The translations under genes and the position numbers were made by a program. Positions 47,601-59,340 of a stretch of 64,000 nucleotides of DNA are shown here, piece after piece. Position 1 is the stretch's first letter; every line of letters begins with the position of its first letter. Origin of the DNA: Artocarpus heterophyllus (taxonomy: Eukaryota; Streptophyta; Magnoliopsida; Rosales; Moraceae); contig CM046347.1 in NCBI GenBank assembly GCA_025403435.1, positions 28,050,183 to 28,114,182 of the forward strand. The letters are read 5' to 3'. The notes beneath the pieces are model-generated. The model saw only the letters and a program-made list of their open reading frames with translations, had not been told where the DNA came from and made no database searches.

Positions 47601-48474
47601 TATCTAGATCTTTCTGGATAAGAAGAACAAAGTGATAGCTTTGTCCCAGGCTAGCTACATAGATAAAATTCTCAAGAGGTTTGCGATGCAGGATTCCAAG
47701 AAATGTGGGCAACCATCTAGGTCTGGAATTACTCTTTCTAAGAAAGACTCTCTAAAGTCTAAGGAAGGAAGAGAATACATGAAGAAGGTGCCTTATGCTT
47801 CGGCAGTGGGTAGTCTCATGTATGCCATGCTTTGCACATGACCAGATATTTGTTATGCAATCGGGATTATAAGTCGATTTCAGGCGGATCCAGGACCGAA
47901 CCAATTAGTTACGGTAAAGCATATTTTAAAGTACCTGAGAAGGACTTGAGGGTATATGCTTGTATATTCGGGTGAGGACTTGACTCCTCTAGGATATACA
48001 GACTCGGATTTTCAATCCGGTCTAGATTCTAGGAGATCGACTTTGGGTTTTGTGTTTATTATGGGTCGTGGTGCCATCAGTTGGAGAAGTGTGAAGCAAG
48101 ATTGCACTTCAGATTCAACAATGGAGGTCGAGTATGTGGTAGCTAGTGATGCTTCGAAAGAAGCAGTATGGCTCTGCAAGTTCCTTAGGGATCTTGAGGT
48201 AGTTCTTAGTATGGATAAGGCGTTGTCACTGTATTGTGACAACAGTGTGGTGGTGGCTAACGCTAAGGAACCAAGATTTCATAAGAAGAGTAAGCATATT
48301 GATTGGAAGTATCATGTGATAAAGGACCTCGGCAAGAGCGGGCATGTCACGGTGTGCAAAATCACATCAGAGGACAATTTAGCTGATCCATTTACGAAGA
48401 CACTAAGTGGGAAAGTCTTCGAGCGGCATGTGGAAGCTATGGGGATGCGAGATTTGTCATATTTACTCACTTAG
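44601..48474 (+). pseudogene. Copia-2 gag-pol, heavily damaged
   Basis: ATG at 44601 (MSKNTLSL), terminal TAG at 48472-48474. Gag is interrupted by TAG near 44788 (Trp in the motif YDCWKD) and a frameshift near 45190. The zinc knuckle has lost its second Cys (Tyr codon 45371-45373). About 50 bp around the protease active site are deleted near 45471. Integrase has a deletion near 46215 and stops. The RT motif reads YVVD, with a catalytic Asp codon changed to GTT (47492-47494). RNase H (LYCDNSVVVANAKEPRFHKK) is recognisable. Three different frames are used. It serves as a comparison for the original codons of Copia-1. Confidence 0.92.
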
Positions 48475-48488
48475 TGCAAATGGGAGAT

Positions 48489-48860
48489 TGTTAGACATGT
48501 ATGCCCTGAGGAGTAAGAATGTAATATGTTATGGAGACATTCTTATCAATAAAGAATTTATTTATTATTTATATACCGAATCTTGTCCTCTTTACGTTCA
48601 TATTTGTTGAATGTATATTAAGCAAACAAAAGTTTGAGACTGCCATTCTAAACCTTTAAGAATTGGGCATATGATGGACGGATTATGCGAAAGACATGAT
48701 TCTTAAGGTAATGGTCTAAATCATAAGATCTGCAATCGAGAGAATAAAGTTGGGCACTTTATTCATGCCAAGATTGTTATGTTGTCTATATCCCTTTTGG
48801 GAGATGGTCTGTCTTGGCCATCAGAGGAGGACTCCTTGAATAGAAACATTAGCACATTAT
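48489..48860 (+). repeat. 3' LTR of Copia-2 (first 372 bp)
   Basis: It follows the purine tract aaatgggagat and starts TGTTAGACATGTATGCCCT. Homology to the 5' LTR ends at attagcacatt near 48860. Confidence 0.9.
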
Positions 48861-48962
48861 TTTAAGCAAATGCTCAATTTTTAAATGACTGTTGGAAATG
48901 ATATCTGTCTTGATCTTAAAGAATTATATTTTGATAGCCTTTTAGATTTCAAAAACCCATAC
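48861..48962 (+). repeat. chromovirus-like LTR remnant, left part
   Basis: It ends in CATAC (48958-48962), the Tat-2 target site, and continues after Tat-2 at 58709. See the entry at 58709. Confidence 0.5.
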
Positions 48963-51653
48963 TATTGATGCTTACCATGTTACGGCGTCGGACCAACACC
49001 ACGTGCGGCTGTGCACAGCTTAGCTCTTCCCAGACTGCCTCTGCCTGGTCAGGCGTACCTGCAATAAGAGGAAGGATGCTTCAGAGGTAAGAGGAAAAGA
49101 TTTCAATCAATACACAAGGGCTCTCCGATGCTCAAGGCAGGGGTTGCTCGATAGAGGACGGGAGCTGGTTAGGTAGGAAGGAGTCTCTCTCCCTAGAATG
49201 CAATAAATGCATCCTATTTATAGGCTACCACTTGGACCGGGTGTCAAGTGGGTTTTACCCACAACCTGAGTGTTACATCAAGGCGTGTCAGGTAATAGGT
49301 GATAGGTGTCACTGTTGGAAAAAAAAATGTGAGGTGCGCAGCGGGAATTTTAAAAATTTTAACATCAGAGTATTTTTTCAAAACACAAGTTTGACATGCT
49401 ATATGTATAATTTAAACAGATCTTACTAACCTTTGTGTATCGAAGAACCTCTGCAACCTGTGAAGAGAAGTAACGTTCCAGAAGAGCCTCAACCAACTGG
49501 TCTTCTTTGCTATTCTCTATCCACGATCGGAGTGAGTGTGGGCTCACACATACAGCTCTTCCACCGGTGACTCTCCTTCCAACCAATCGAGAGAACCCAA
49601 AGCTAGTGTTTGTGATTTGTGAACAAAAGCTCTCAAGGAGTTTTTTAGATGCTCACCAGAAGAGTATCACTCTTAATCTCTCAATTTCTCTGAGTAACTC
49701 ATGAGACATACTCCCTTTATATAGCGATTAGTCCTGGGGTCAGTTCTTATCAGATTAGGTCTCAAAAACTCAAAACAGAATCAAGTTTGGATCAATATCT
49801 AATAAGATCCGCATGAAAATGCGTAATCTTATCTCTTGCTAATCGACAGGCCGAACAGCCTAATCGACAGGCCGAATAGGCCCCATCGACAGTTTAAACA
49901 CGTAGATCGGCAGGCCGAACTATCGCGTAAATATCTCCACAAATCTTTTATTTTCCACCCGAGATTCTATAGGATAAAGTCTCAGTTTTGATTAAAATAA
50001 CCCAATAGAGAAGTTATCTGATCAAAACAAGCTTTATTAAGATAATCTCTAAGAAAATAAATCAATTCACAATAATTCTACAAGTTCATCTTGATCTAAT
50101 TTATCCAATTAAATCAACCAATAAACAGACAAGAATTATCTGATCCCAATAATTCAACAAGTTTATCTTAAATTAATTTTATTACAAAATTAATTCAACC
50201 AATAAACAGACATGATTTATTTGATTCTTTCAAATTTTAAACCAATATGATAAATCTGACATAAGTCACTAATTATTGAAAAAGCACGCCGTATCGTTAT
50301 AGGATTTTGTGAGCTAGCAAAGGGGACCAAAATGGACCTATAAAGTTCAAGCTCATGATAATTATGAAACCCAATATCCTAGATATACATTTCACAATTA
50401 TCAACTCCAACGCTACTCCACTAAAAGCTTGGAGCTGCATTCTCGAACTGTATAGAATTACGAAGCCTGTATAGCTAAGTCTCCATGACATATCAAAGTG
50501 TATCGTATCCCCATATGATAATCCATAATCAGCTTAAGGACAAGTTCTGTCTTACCTTCCCAATTTTTGTTATCTTACATTCCATTATCTCACCATTAGA
50601 AAACTTACCATCCAAAGATAGTATACCATTCAGTTACACCTATGTATCCAAATTGTTGAGCGCTCCAGTTTTTTAATTACAGGATAACGCATATAAGAGG
50701 ATATCATTACTCCTAAAGAGGAGCTATGGATTCCATATCTATGAATAATAAGTCTACGCCATCAAGAGTCATGCCTCCAACGTACCAGCATGCATACCAC
50801 TATTGAGATGTGGGAGTCACCCTTTGGTACATCAAAAGACACAAGTCGAGACAACGGGCCCACTATCCATCTCAAGATTAAGATACAATACAAAATATTG
50901 TCTAAAGTGAATCGATTTGCCAAGACAGAATTATTAATCCAAATCAATTCACTTTGTGTCCCGATCCAACACATCGTCACCTATGACAACGTGCCAATGT
51001 TTCTATTCACGGAGTCCAACTCCGATGGTCAAGACAAACCATCTCCCAATAGGGATATAGACAAAATAACAATCTTTGCATGAATAAAGTGCCCGACTCT
51101 ATTCCCTTGATTGCGGCTCATATGTTTTAGATCGTCACCTTAAGAATCGTATCTTCCGCATAATCAGTCCATCATATGCCCAATTCTTAAAGATTTAGAC
51201 CGACAGTCTCAGACTACTGTTTGCTTAATATACATTCAACAAATATGAACATAAAGAGGACAAGATTTGGTATATATAAATGAATAAATTCTTTATTGAT
51301 AAAAATGTCTCCAAAACCGTATTACATTTTTACTCCTTAGGGCATACATGTCTAACAGTCACGCCCCCCATCGATGGATTGGATCCCATCAGACAGTGAG
51401 TTATTTGTCATTTGTTGGCCTGTGGTGGCAAGTAGCAGTCTGCTTATGAGTGAAGTTAGTCTGACCCGAGCTAGCCCATAGTCTGAGGTGGCAGCCCGCA
51501 TAGGGTGCAGCGTCGGAGGCCCTGAGAAGCACCTTGGATGGAACGCACGTTGCCATCGGGGTTAGTAGTTTGCTCCCTAGAAGCCCTTCCGAGCTATTTA
51601 GCTGACCACCGAAGTTCATCTCCTCGGCAATGGCGTCGAGCTCACCCTCAACA
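48963..51653 (-). repeat. 3' LTR of Tat-2, split by a solo Copia LTR
   Basis: The LTR parts are 48963-49312 and 51363-51653. They begin tattgatgctta (TG decayed to TA) and end ccctcaaca. They are separated by 49313-51357 plus the duplicated GTCAC. Confidence 0.92.
49313..51357 (-). mobile_element. solo Copia LTR (2,045 bp), TSD GTCAC
   Basis: A complete LTR of the Copia-1/2 family, tgttggaaaa...acatgtctaaca on the plus strand, flanked by GTCAC (49308-49312 and 51358-51362). The unoccupied site exists in the other Tat-2 LTR (ggtgtcacgcccccc near 58405-58415). Palindromes start at 49843, 49864, 49886 and 49907. An inverted TATA box is at 49716-49723. It is a remnant of LTR-LTR recombination. 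Confidence 0.96.
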
Positions 51654-51862
51654 TTAGCCCCCCAGTTCACTTGGTCAGTGTCCGGTCGAGTGGACTACAC
51701 CAAGTGGGTGAGGTTGGCTGAAAGAAAGAAGGCCTAACGACACTCCGGAGAGGGGTGAGATGAAAGGTCGTGCAAATCAACTGGGGAACACAAGTCGCTC
51801 CGTGGTCGACTATGTCGCCTGACAGGCGTAATCATCACTCCTCTTCATTTTTTGTGCCCAAA

Positions 51863-51888
51863 TTTCCCGCATGAAACAGCTATAAATA
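51863..51888 (+). promoter_or_regulatory. promoter of the Tat-2 antisense gene
   Basis: TTTCCCGC (51863-51870), 10 bp, then TATAAATA (51881-51888). The ATG of the antisense gene follows 150 bp downstream (52038). Same spacing as Tat-1. Confidence 0.7.
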
Positions 51889-52037
51889 GAGCCTTTCTTT
51901 CTGTTGATCTCACGCGACTAAAGTCAGATTTTCACACTCGAAGAGTTCTTAGTTGTCGAGCTGAAGTTATTCACCCAAAGACTTTACATTCCTAAGTTAC
52001 CAGAGCCCGAACAGGTAATTTCTCGAGGAGCGCAAAA

Positions 52038-53640
52038 ATGAGTGACGCCACTGATTGTCAGAATATAAACATTTCTTGGTCGAAAAGCAGTCTAAAGGGT
52101 AGCTCGTCCACCGTTTAGGTCGATGTTGACAACGTGTCCCTAGAACAAGACCAGGCCGGCTAACTTGAACAAATATTGAGGGTCGACTCCTAGACAGTTC
52201 TTGAGCAGGAGTTTCTCAACCTGCTAGATAGGGAGAGACTGATTAGGTCATACAGAGAAGAGGAACTGTATACTGGGGCTGCGACTGCAGGCTCCTCCCG
52301 AGTTACTGCCTAGGAGAGAGCCGAGCTTCAGGTGACTAGCAACAGTCCCCAGCACATCTGATCAAAATTCTAGGGCCTCGGTCCAAGTTATGGGCATAAT
52401 CACAAAGGACATTTTCGACCAAGAATGGGTGGCCAAGGACAAGGACCTCAAGGACGTGATTTGGCTCATTTACCCATCTAGCCAGCTCTGGATCAGAGGT
52501 CAGCCCCAAGTTTTTTTCTTTCTTTTTTTTTTGATGTGCCGACCTAATTTTGACTTGGAAATTGTTTTGTAGAGATGTCTTCACAGCCAAGCTCTACTGC
52601 TGAGAGACGGGCTCTTATGGAAAGCCTCAGGAAACAAAAGGGCAAGGCCGTGGAGGTCAAAAGGAAGCATAAGTGGATTCCGAGAGTGAAGCTTCCTCGT
52701 CGACCCGAGTAAGTTCCTATCATAGTCCAAGAGCCACCACCCCCACCTTCGAGGACTAGGGTTTCATCGGAGGAGAGACCTACTGACGACACCGTGGTGG
52801 TGTCTTCACAGGACCTCTAGAGGAGCCGCTCGAACTACCGCCGAACCATCCTAGAGCACCTTAGGGATGTGGCCCCTAGGAGGATTTCTTGGTGAACCTC
52901 CGAGAGAAGGTCTTTCAGAGCCTATGCAACACGGCTTTCTGCTCCGCAACCACAGTAAGTGCTTGACTATTCTGAGCTTTAATCCTTTTTTCTTTATCGT
53001 CTTGCTGAGCGTGGAAGTTTTGTTATCCTTAGAGGAGCGCCATCTTGCACATGGTCCACTCGACCGGGATGAAGGACTTCAACAAGGAGAAATGGAGGCA
53101 TAAGAAGACCTTCCTCAGCAAGTTGGAGGTCGAGAGGAAGCTCAGTGCTAAGAATATCGAGCTAGACCAAATCAAGAGCTCTTCATCTCAAGTCGAGGAG
53201 CAAGCTCGAAAGGCCAAGGAGGATGCCGTCGAGGCCAAGACGGAGGTCTAGGAAGCTTGGAGGAAAGCCAGAGAGGCAAAGGACATGGCTGCTCGGCTCC
53301 AAGGACAGTTGGTGGCTCTACAGGCTGACCACCAGTGATTTTTGGACGAGCTTCCCGATCGTTTGGCACAAGCCATGGATGAATTCAAGGCATCTGTAGA
53401 GTACACTGACTATTACTACTTAGGCATGATAGACCTCCAGATCATCTGATCTGGCAGCACCCCGAGGCTGAAGGCTTTGACTGGTCACTCATAGTCGATC
53501 CGGAGCAAGGCGCTGCTCAGCAACAGCAAGGCGAAGAGGTTGTCATAGGCGACGGTGATGGAGACAGAGACAGAGATGAGCAGAGCACTGCCGCCGGTGG
53601 AGGCGAGGAAGGCGCAGTTGGGGACAAGACCCAGGTCTAG
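52038..53640 (+). pseudogene. Tat-2 antisense gene, core domain deleted
   Basis: Homologue of the Tat-1 antisense gene. Exon 1 is 52038-52498 (MSDATDCQN...), exon 2 is 52573-52954 and exon 3 is 53033-53640. Both intron sites are at the same places and phases as in Tat-1 (gtcagc...ttgtag at 52499-52572; gtaagt...ccttag at 52955-53032), and the introns are T-rich. Exon 1 is 461 nt against 1,393 nt in Tat-1: the gypsy-type domain with the FFKAGLRLP motif is missing. Exon 2 keeps a basic stretch (KQKGKAVEVKRKHK) and exon 3 the coiled coil (ERKLSAKNIELDQIKSSSS). Several stops and at least one single-base indel in exon 2 make it a pseudogene. Confidence 0.78.
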
Positions 53641-54499
53641 GCCACCCTTTTTTTTTCTATTGTTTTTCCAGGCTTGGGTGGTGCCCGGTTAATTGTACCT
53701 CCCCCGTACTATGAATAAAATTTTTCGTGTTCTTCGCTTCTCAGATTTTTGTGTACTGTGTTTTAGATATTTTCCAAGTGAGAACATTCTCAGGAAAATA
53801 TGTTCATATTTCATGGTGAAGGGTTCCTCGGGAATGTAGTTAGACCTTTATCTCATCGAGTTACCATAAACCTCAGTCTCAAAATTGAATTAGAATTTGG
53901 GCCAAGTTGGATGCTCCTCGGGAGGCGCATTCCTAAACAATAGTTTTCCAAGCTTTTGTTTTTGCAATTTTGAATCGAGACCGAGTATATTATCTCGATG
54001 ACTACTGAGTTCATCTGAGTAGGGATGGTATTCCTGTTTACTCAGTTGATCTAAGCAGGGATGGTATCCCTGTTTTCTCAGTCGAATAGAGCACAACGAC
54101 GTATGAATACTCTTACCCTATCGTCCCCCTAGACTTGTCTAAGTTTAAAAAAACTTTGCAAGTCTAGGACTCATCGAGCACGTAGTTGTGCCGAGCGACT
54201 TATTGGGTGGTCTGCATGGCGACAGACTTGGAATCGGTAAGATGCCGATTAGCCCCCCAGCCCGGTTAGCAAGGATGACTCTCCCTTTTTGGGAGTTGTA
54301 GTTAGTCCTCTAGGCTGGAGTTATGGCATCCCTCTCAGGGTCTATTTATTTCCCTTAAACATATTGCTCAATGGAATGGTGTAGCAAATTTACATTTCAT
54401 TTATATGTAGTATTTGCATTCCAGCCCTATTCAATAGGCCTAGTTACAAAAGAATTTAGGCCAGACGTCAAAAAAGGTTTCTGGCATTGAGGCTAGCAA
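53641..54499. other. spacer between antisense gene and integrase of Tat-2
   Basis: Noncoding counterpart of 35720-36499 in Tat-1. It contains an imperfect 32-bp direct repeat (gggatggtattcctg..., about 54018-54081). No conserved frame. Confidence 0.6.
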
Positions 54500-57400
54500 A
54501 AGAATCACTTCAAGAGCTTAGCGTTCTAAGGATGACCGAGCTAGTTTCCCTCCATGTCAGATAATATGTGCGTGGCCTAATGATGCTGATGACCCTATAC
54601 AATCCATCCCACTTCAGACTAAAGGACCCGAGGTCGGGCTATTGGACCGTGACCTTCTTTAGTACCAAATCCCTGATCTTAAAGCTCCTCGGTTGGACAC
54701 ACTTGTTGTAATATCGAGCTACCACTTGATTCTGGGCTGCGTTACGGCTTGCTGCCTGGTTTCTTTTTTCTTCGAGCAGGTCAAGTTTGGACATCATCAT
54801 TTCAACGTTCTGGACCTCCTTGTAATGCTTGATTTTGAAGCTAGGCAGCTCCACTTCAGCGGGAATGACAGCCTCTGCCCCATATAAGAGGGAGAACAGG
54901 GTCTTCCCGGTAGCTGTCTGGGCAGTTGTGCTGGTAAGCCTATAGCACTTGGGGAAGCTCGTCGATCCATGCGTTGGTACGTAGCCCTGGCATTCTTTAG
55001 TCTGAAAGGCATCACCACATAGCATTATAAGCCCTGGTCAGGTAACAAAAGCTTGTCTTGGCTTGATCCTCCTTGGCCATTCTTATCTGGTTGTACCTGA
55101 AATAGGTGTCCATAAAGCTCAAGAGCTTGTGGCCAGCGGTAGCATCGATGACCTGGTCTATCCGGGGAAGCAAAAAGCAATCTTTTGGGCAGGCCTTGTT
55201 TAGGTCAGTGTAATCAATGCAGACCCGCCATTTGCCATTTGCCTTTTTGACAAGAACGACATTTGCCAACCACTCTAGGTATTTAACCTCTTCGATGAAA
55301 CCTACCTTGAGGAGCTTTTAGACTTCTTTGTTTATAGCAGCATACCTTTTTGGGTTGAAAGCTCTTCACTTTTGTATCACTGGCCTATGGCCGGTTTGGA
55401 CATTGAGCCGATGACTGATTACGCTTGGGTCGATGCTGGGCATGTCTTCATGGGACCACAAAAACACGTCTCGATATTCGATAAGAAGCCCCTTCAGGTC
55501 TGCCCAGATCTCGGGTCTCAATTGGGATCCGAGTTGGACAGTGTGTTCAGGCCTAGTAGGATCTAAAGGGAATGACACTAAGTCTTCGACTGGGGTAGTC
55601 CTCACCTCTTCCTCAGGTAGTCGAGGATCGAGATCAAACGACATGTTGGACATCAAATGGGCAGGCAGTTCTGCCTCGTCGACCGCAAAGATAGCCGAGA
55701 TGCTTAAATGCTGAGCCGTAGTGGCACTAACAGCATTGGCGTAACAAGCTCGAGAATCCTTCTGGGATGAGTGAATTACTCTGACTCCGTCCTCCGTTGG
55801 GAATTTCACGACTAGGTGATACATAGAGACTACGGCTTTCAAGGGATTTAGCATCGGGCGGCCAATCATGATTTTGTACTGAGAAGGCTTGTCGATGACT
55901 AAAAATTCAACGACCTGAGTGATCCGAGTAGCTTCTTCTTCAAAAGTCACAGGTAGGCTAACCTTCCCCACTGCTCGAACACATTCTCCCATGAAGCCGT
56001 AGAGTGGGTTCTGGACTGGAGCCAAGGTGGCATTGCTGATCTTCAGCTTATCAAAGACTTGTTTGAAGAGGATGTCGGCTGAGCTACTGTTATCGATCAG
56101 AACTCGCTGCACTACGTTGTTGGCGATAGGCAACTACATACAAGGGCATCGTTGTGTGGATGGATTAGCCAGTCTGCTTCCTCCTCGGTAAATGTGATCA
56201 GAATGTCTTGTTGGTGGCATATCTAATTAACATGCTCGGATATGTTTATGAATTCAGCTTGCTCGATCAACCGAGCTTCTCTGACATACGACCGTCGCCC
56301 GCTCGACGTGTCCCCAATGACAGGCCTGTCGAATATCATGTGGATGATGTTCGGGGGTTCTGAGGATGTTCCTAGCATCGATTATTGAGTAGCTAGGTAC
56401 ATCTCAGATTAACGGATCATTTCTTCCCGAGGTAGAGCCCAAGGTTATGACTCGCTCAACAAATTTTTGTAAATGTCCTTCCCCGACCAACTTTTCAATC
56501 TAGTCCTTTAGCTGGATGCATTCACGAGTGTTGTGCCCCACATCCTTGTGGAATTCACAATAACTCACTTGATCCCTGCTTCACCTTACTACCCCCAAGC
56601 TTGGGTGGTGGTACCAATAGGTTCCTACTACCTACCTAGGCGAGCACCTCATCGATGGTCGCCACTAGCGGTGTGTAGCTTTAAAACTTACCGATCGACA
56701 CCTTTAGCTTCTCGAATCTCTTCTCTTTCTTCTGCTTCTCGCTCTGCTCGACATTGTTCTGCTCTGACGCCTTCTTTTGCTTCTTGTCCTTCTTTGTTCT
56801 GCCTAGGCCAGCCTCCTTCTTATGGATTTTCATGTACTCTACGGCATCGACGTACCTTTAGGCGTAGCCGAGCATCTGTGAAAGTGTACTTGGCTGCTCG
56901 AAGGCCAATGACTAGGTAAGTTTTTCATCTCGGAGACCCCCTACAAAAATGTGCTTGAGGGTCTCATCTTCGACGTGTTTGAACTCCAGTGCTGCCCGGG
57001 TAAACTGGTTGATATAGTCTTGGACGTTGTTGTTCCTTTGTTTGACGCCATACAGATATGTAATCTCTTTTCTCTGCATTTTTGTCGTAGAAAATGCCAA
57101 CAAGAAGAAGTCGGCCAGCTACCAAAAAGAAGAGATAAAGGATGGTTCGATCCTTCAGAACAATTGTCGAGCAGGTCCAGTTAGGGTCAGTGAAAAGGCT
57201 TTGCACATTCTGGATGAGCATTTGTCCTCAGAATAGTTCAACGTGCATATCTGCGTCTACAGTCCCATCATAAGCCTTTATCTATGGAACTTTAAACTTA
57301 GGCGGCATAGGTGCTCACATTATATTGTCTAGGAAAGGTGGATCTAAGGCCCCTGCCTCATCTAGGCCGAAGCGATTGTTTCAGATTTCGTCGATTTGGT

Positions 57401-58000
57401 GCTGTAGCGCTCGAAACTAGCAACTGTTCATGTCTTCAGGTAGTTCAACCCTATAAGGTACTCCACCCTCGACGCGGTCACTGGCCCTGACTTGGCGATT
57501 TCAACGTGCTTCCCAAATGTGTCCAAGTCGGTCAAATACTAAAGCACGGGAACCTTGAGGAGATGGTACCCGTGCTGCTTGAGGGCCGAGATGGCCTTCT
57601 TGGACCAATCGATTATTGGCCAAGGCACCACGCATGGATCCTCTCAAGTGCTCAGAATCGGTCTCTTCACGGTCGACCGCGTCTTGTCCTACTCAACCTC
57701 CGGCTTGGTCAACTAAGGCTAGAGGTGGTAGGGCAGGTGCGGCCTGGCGTTGAGCCTGTTGGATGAGGTGCTAAGTTAGGATTTAGACCGCATTCGTAAG
57801 CTCTTGGATTAGATCTTGAGCAATAGGATCTTCCACTTGTTTGACCCTAGCCGTGCTTCACTGCCCCCGGACCAGGATCTTGTGGCCTAGGGGCAACCCC
57901 TATGCCTACTTGTGTTTGGTTGTCGATTTCTTGCATCTCCCGACCCCTCCTGTCAGGTAGCATCATCTCTGGTGTTCCCTCGAGTCACCATCTCGGGTCT
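54500..58000 (-). pseudogene. Tat-2 gag-pol remains with RT-to-integrase deletion
   Basis: Minus strand, right to left: degraded gag (about 58000-56200, clearest at 57103-56912, FTRAALEFKHVEDETLKHIF); protease (IDNSSSADILF, about 56090) and linker to RT in an open stretch 56133-55366; RT N-terminal half (VVLVKKANGKWRVCIDYTDL) 55269-55012; then a direct join near 54970 from the RT motif ATYQR to the integrase C-terminal part (WIDELPQV...), ending near 54500. Lost: YVDD box, both RNase H domains, HHCC and the integrase catalytic core, about 2.2 kb. Several frames are used. It cannot encode its own transposition. Confidence 0.9.
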
Positions 58001-58039
58001 TAGAGGTAAGGTGGCTGGTGTCTGAGTAAAGGCATAGGT

Positions 58040-58057
58040 GCCCTCCTTCTAGCGCCA
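58040..58057 (-). promoter_or_regulatory. primer binding site of Tat-2
   Basis: On the minus strand TGGCGCTAGAAGGAGGGC, identical to Tat-1, 3 nt from the LTR. Confidence 0.8.
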
Positions 58058-58060
58058 AAA

Positions 58061-58703
58061 TGTTGATGCTTACCGTGTTTTGGCGTCAGATCAAGACCAC
58101 GTGTGGCTGTGCATGATCTAGCTCTTCCTGGACCGCCTCTTCTTGGTCGGGAGTACCTACAACAAGAGGAGGGATGCTTCAGAGTTAAGCAGAAAATATG
58201 TCAATCAATAGATAAGGGCTCTCTGATGCCAAGGTAGGGGTTGCTCGGCAGAGGACGAGAGCTGGTTAGGTGGGAAGGAGTCTCTCTCCCTAGAATGCAA
58301 TAAATGCATCCTATTTATAGGCTATCACTTGGACAGGGGTGTCAGGTGGGTTTTGCCCACAACCCGAGTGTTACATCAAGGTGTGTCAGGCAGCAGGTGA
58401 TAGGTGTCACGCCCCCCATCGATGGATTGGATCCCATCAGACTGGTGAGTTATTTGCCGTTTGTTGGCCTATGGTGGCAAGTAGCAGTATGCCTATGAGT
58501 GAAGTTAGTCTGACCTGGGCTACTACATAGTCTGAGGTGGCAGCCTGCATAGGGTACGGCCTTGGAGGCCCTAAGAAGCACCTCAGACGAAAGGGACATT
58601 GCCATCGGGGTTGGTAGTTTGCTCCCTGCAAGCCCTGCCTGAGCTATTTAGCCGACCACCAAAGTTCATCTCCTCGGCGGTGGCGCCAAGCTCACCCTTA
58701 ACA
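58061..58703 (-). repeat. 5' LTR of Tat-2
   Basis: tgttgatgcttaccg...cacccttaaca on the plus strand, 643 bp. The TATA box is inverted at 58312-58319. It holds the intact site into which the solo Copia LTR inserted in the sister LTR. Confidence 0.93.
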
Positions 58704-58708
58704 CATAC

Positions 58709-59340
58709 GATGATCTTTTATCCAATTTCTTACAAGTAAGTGTTTATTGATTTTGTCAATGATTTTGAGATTTATTTAAGTATGATTTGTAGATAATGTT
58801 TTCAATTGTGATTTGTTATTTTTTAAAAAAGTTGTTTTTAACTAAATATCCTACTGAGCCTTCCGCTCACGTTTTCCTATTTTTTTAAAATCCCCCTTCC
58901 AGGTTGAAGAGGAAGGATGGTCCTAGGATCAGAACCTGACTCTATAAGTAGATATGGTATTTTCTTTAGAACTATGGTATGATGGGTGTACTTTACGACT
59001 TGTCCTAGTGTTGATGTAATTTTCGTCTCTTACAATAGTATGTATTTAATTTATTTCAGAGACAATGAATTTCAGTATTCTATTATTATTATTATTGGTA
59101 TTTGTATTTTATTTTCCTACCTTCGTGGTAAGTATCCACGTGATGGTGAATGAGAATAAAATCTCGGCCCCACCTTTGTGGCATTTACGTGACGTTAACT
59201 GCTGATGATATTTATTTATTTTATACATATATTTATTCACTTTATTTTTATTTACTACATTTAATTTTCTTTATTTACTTTAATTTCATCTTGTTTACCC
59301 ATAACTTACTAACCCCCTCCCCAAGGCATCACATAAGGTC
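58709..59340 (+). repeat. chromovirus-like LTR remnant, right part
   Basis: It contains actgagccttccgctcacgtttt followed by a C-rich 'atcccccttccagg' block. The same pair of landmarks lies in the Tekay LTRs (27326-27375), so this is a distant Ty3/Gypsy LTR in plus orientation. It is joined to 48861-48962 if Tat-2 is removed. Its terminal borders are not recognised. Confidence 0.5.

Larger units (their letters stand above)
40912..48860 (+). mobile_element. Copia-2: Ty1/Copia element, 3' LTR truncated
   Basis: Same family as Copia-1, plus strand: 5' LTR 40912-42900, primer site, 1.7-kb leader, gag-pol remains 44601-48474, polypurine tract, and the first 372 bp of the 3' LTR. The two LTR copies differ by roughly 10 percent over the shared 370 bp, so it is older than Tat-1 and Tekay-1. 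Truncation at about 48860 removes the second target duplication. Confidence 0.93.
48963..58703 (-). mobile_element. Tat-2: Tat-lineage element, internally deleted, TSD CATAC
   Basis: Bounded by CATAC (48958-48962 and 58704-58708). LTRs of about 641 bp (left, split by a solo Copia LTR) and 643 bp (right). The primer site and polypurine tract match Tat-1. Without the nested LTR it is about 7.7 kb, 3 kb shorter than Tat-1. Two internal deletions account for this: RT to integrase (join near 54970) and exon 1 of the antisense gene. Its LTRs differ from each other by roughly 15 percent over the stretch compared, so it is old. It differs strongly from Tat-1 and is a separate subfamily. Confidence 0.93.
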
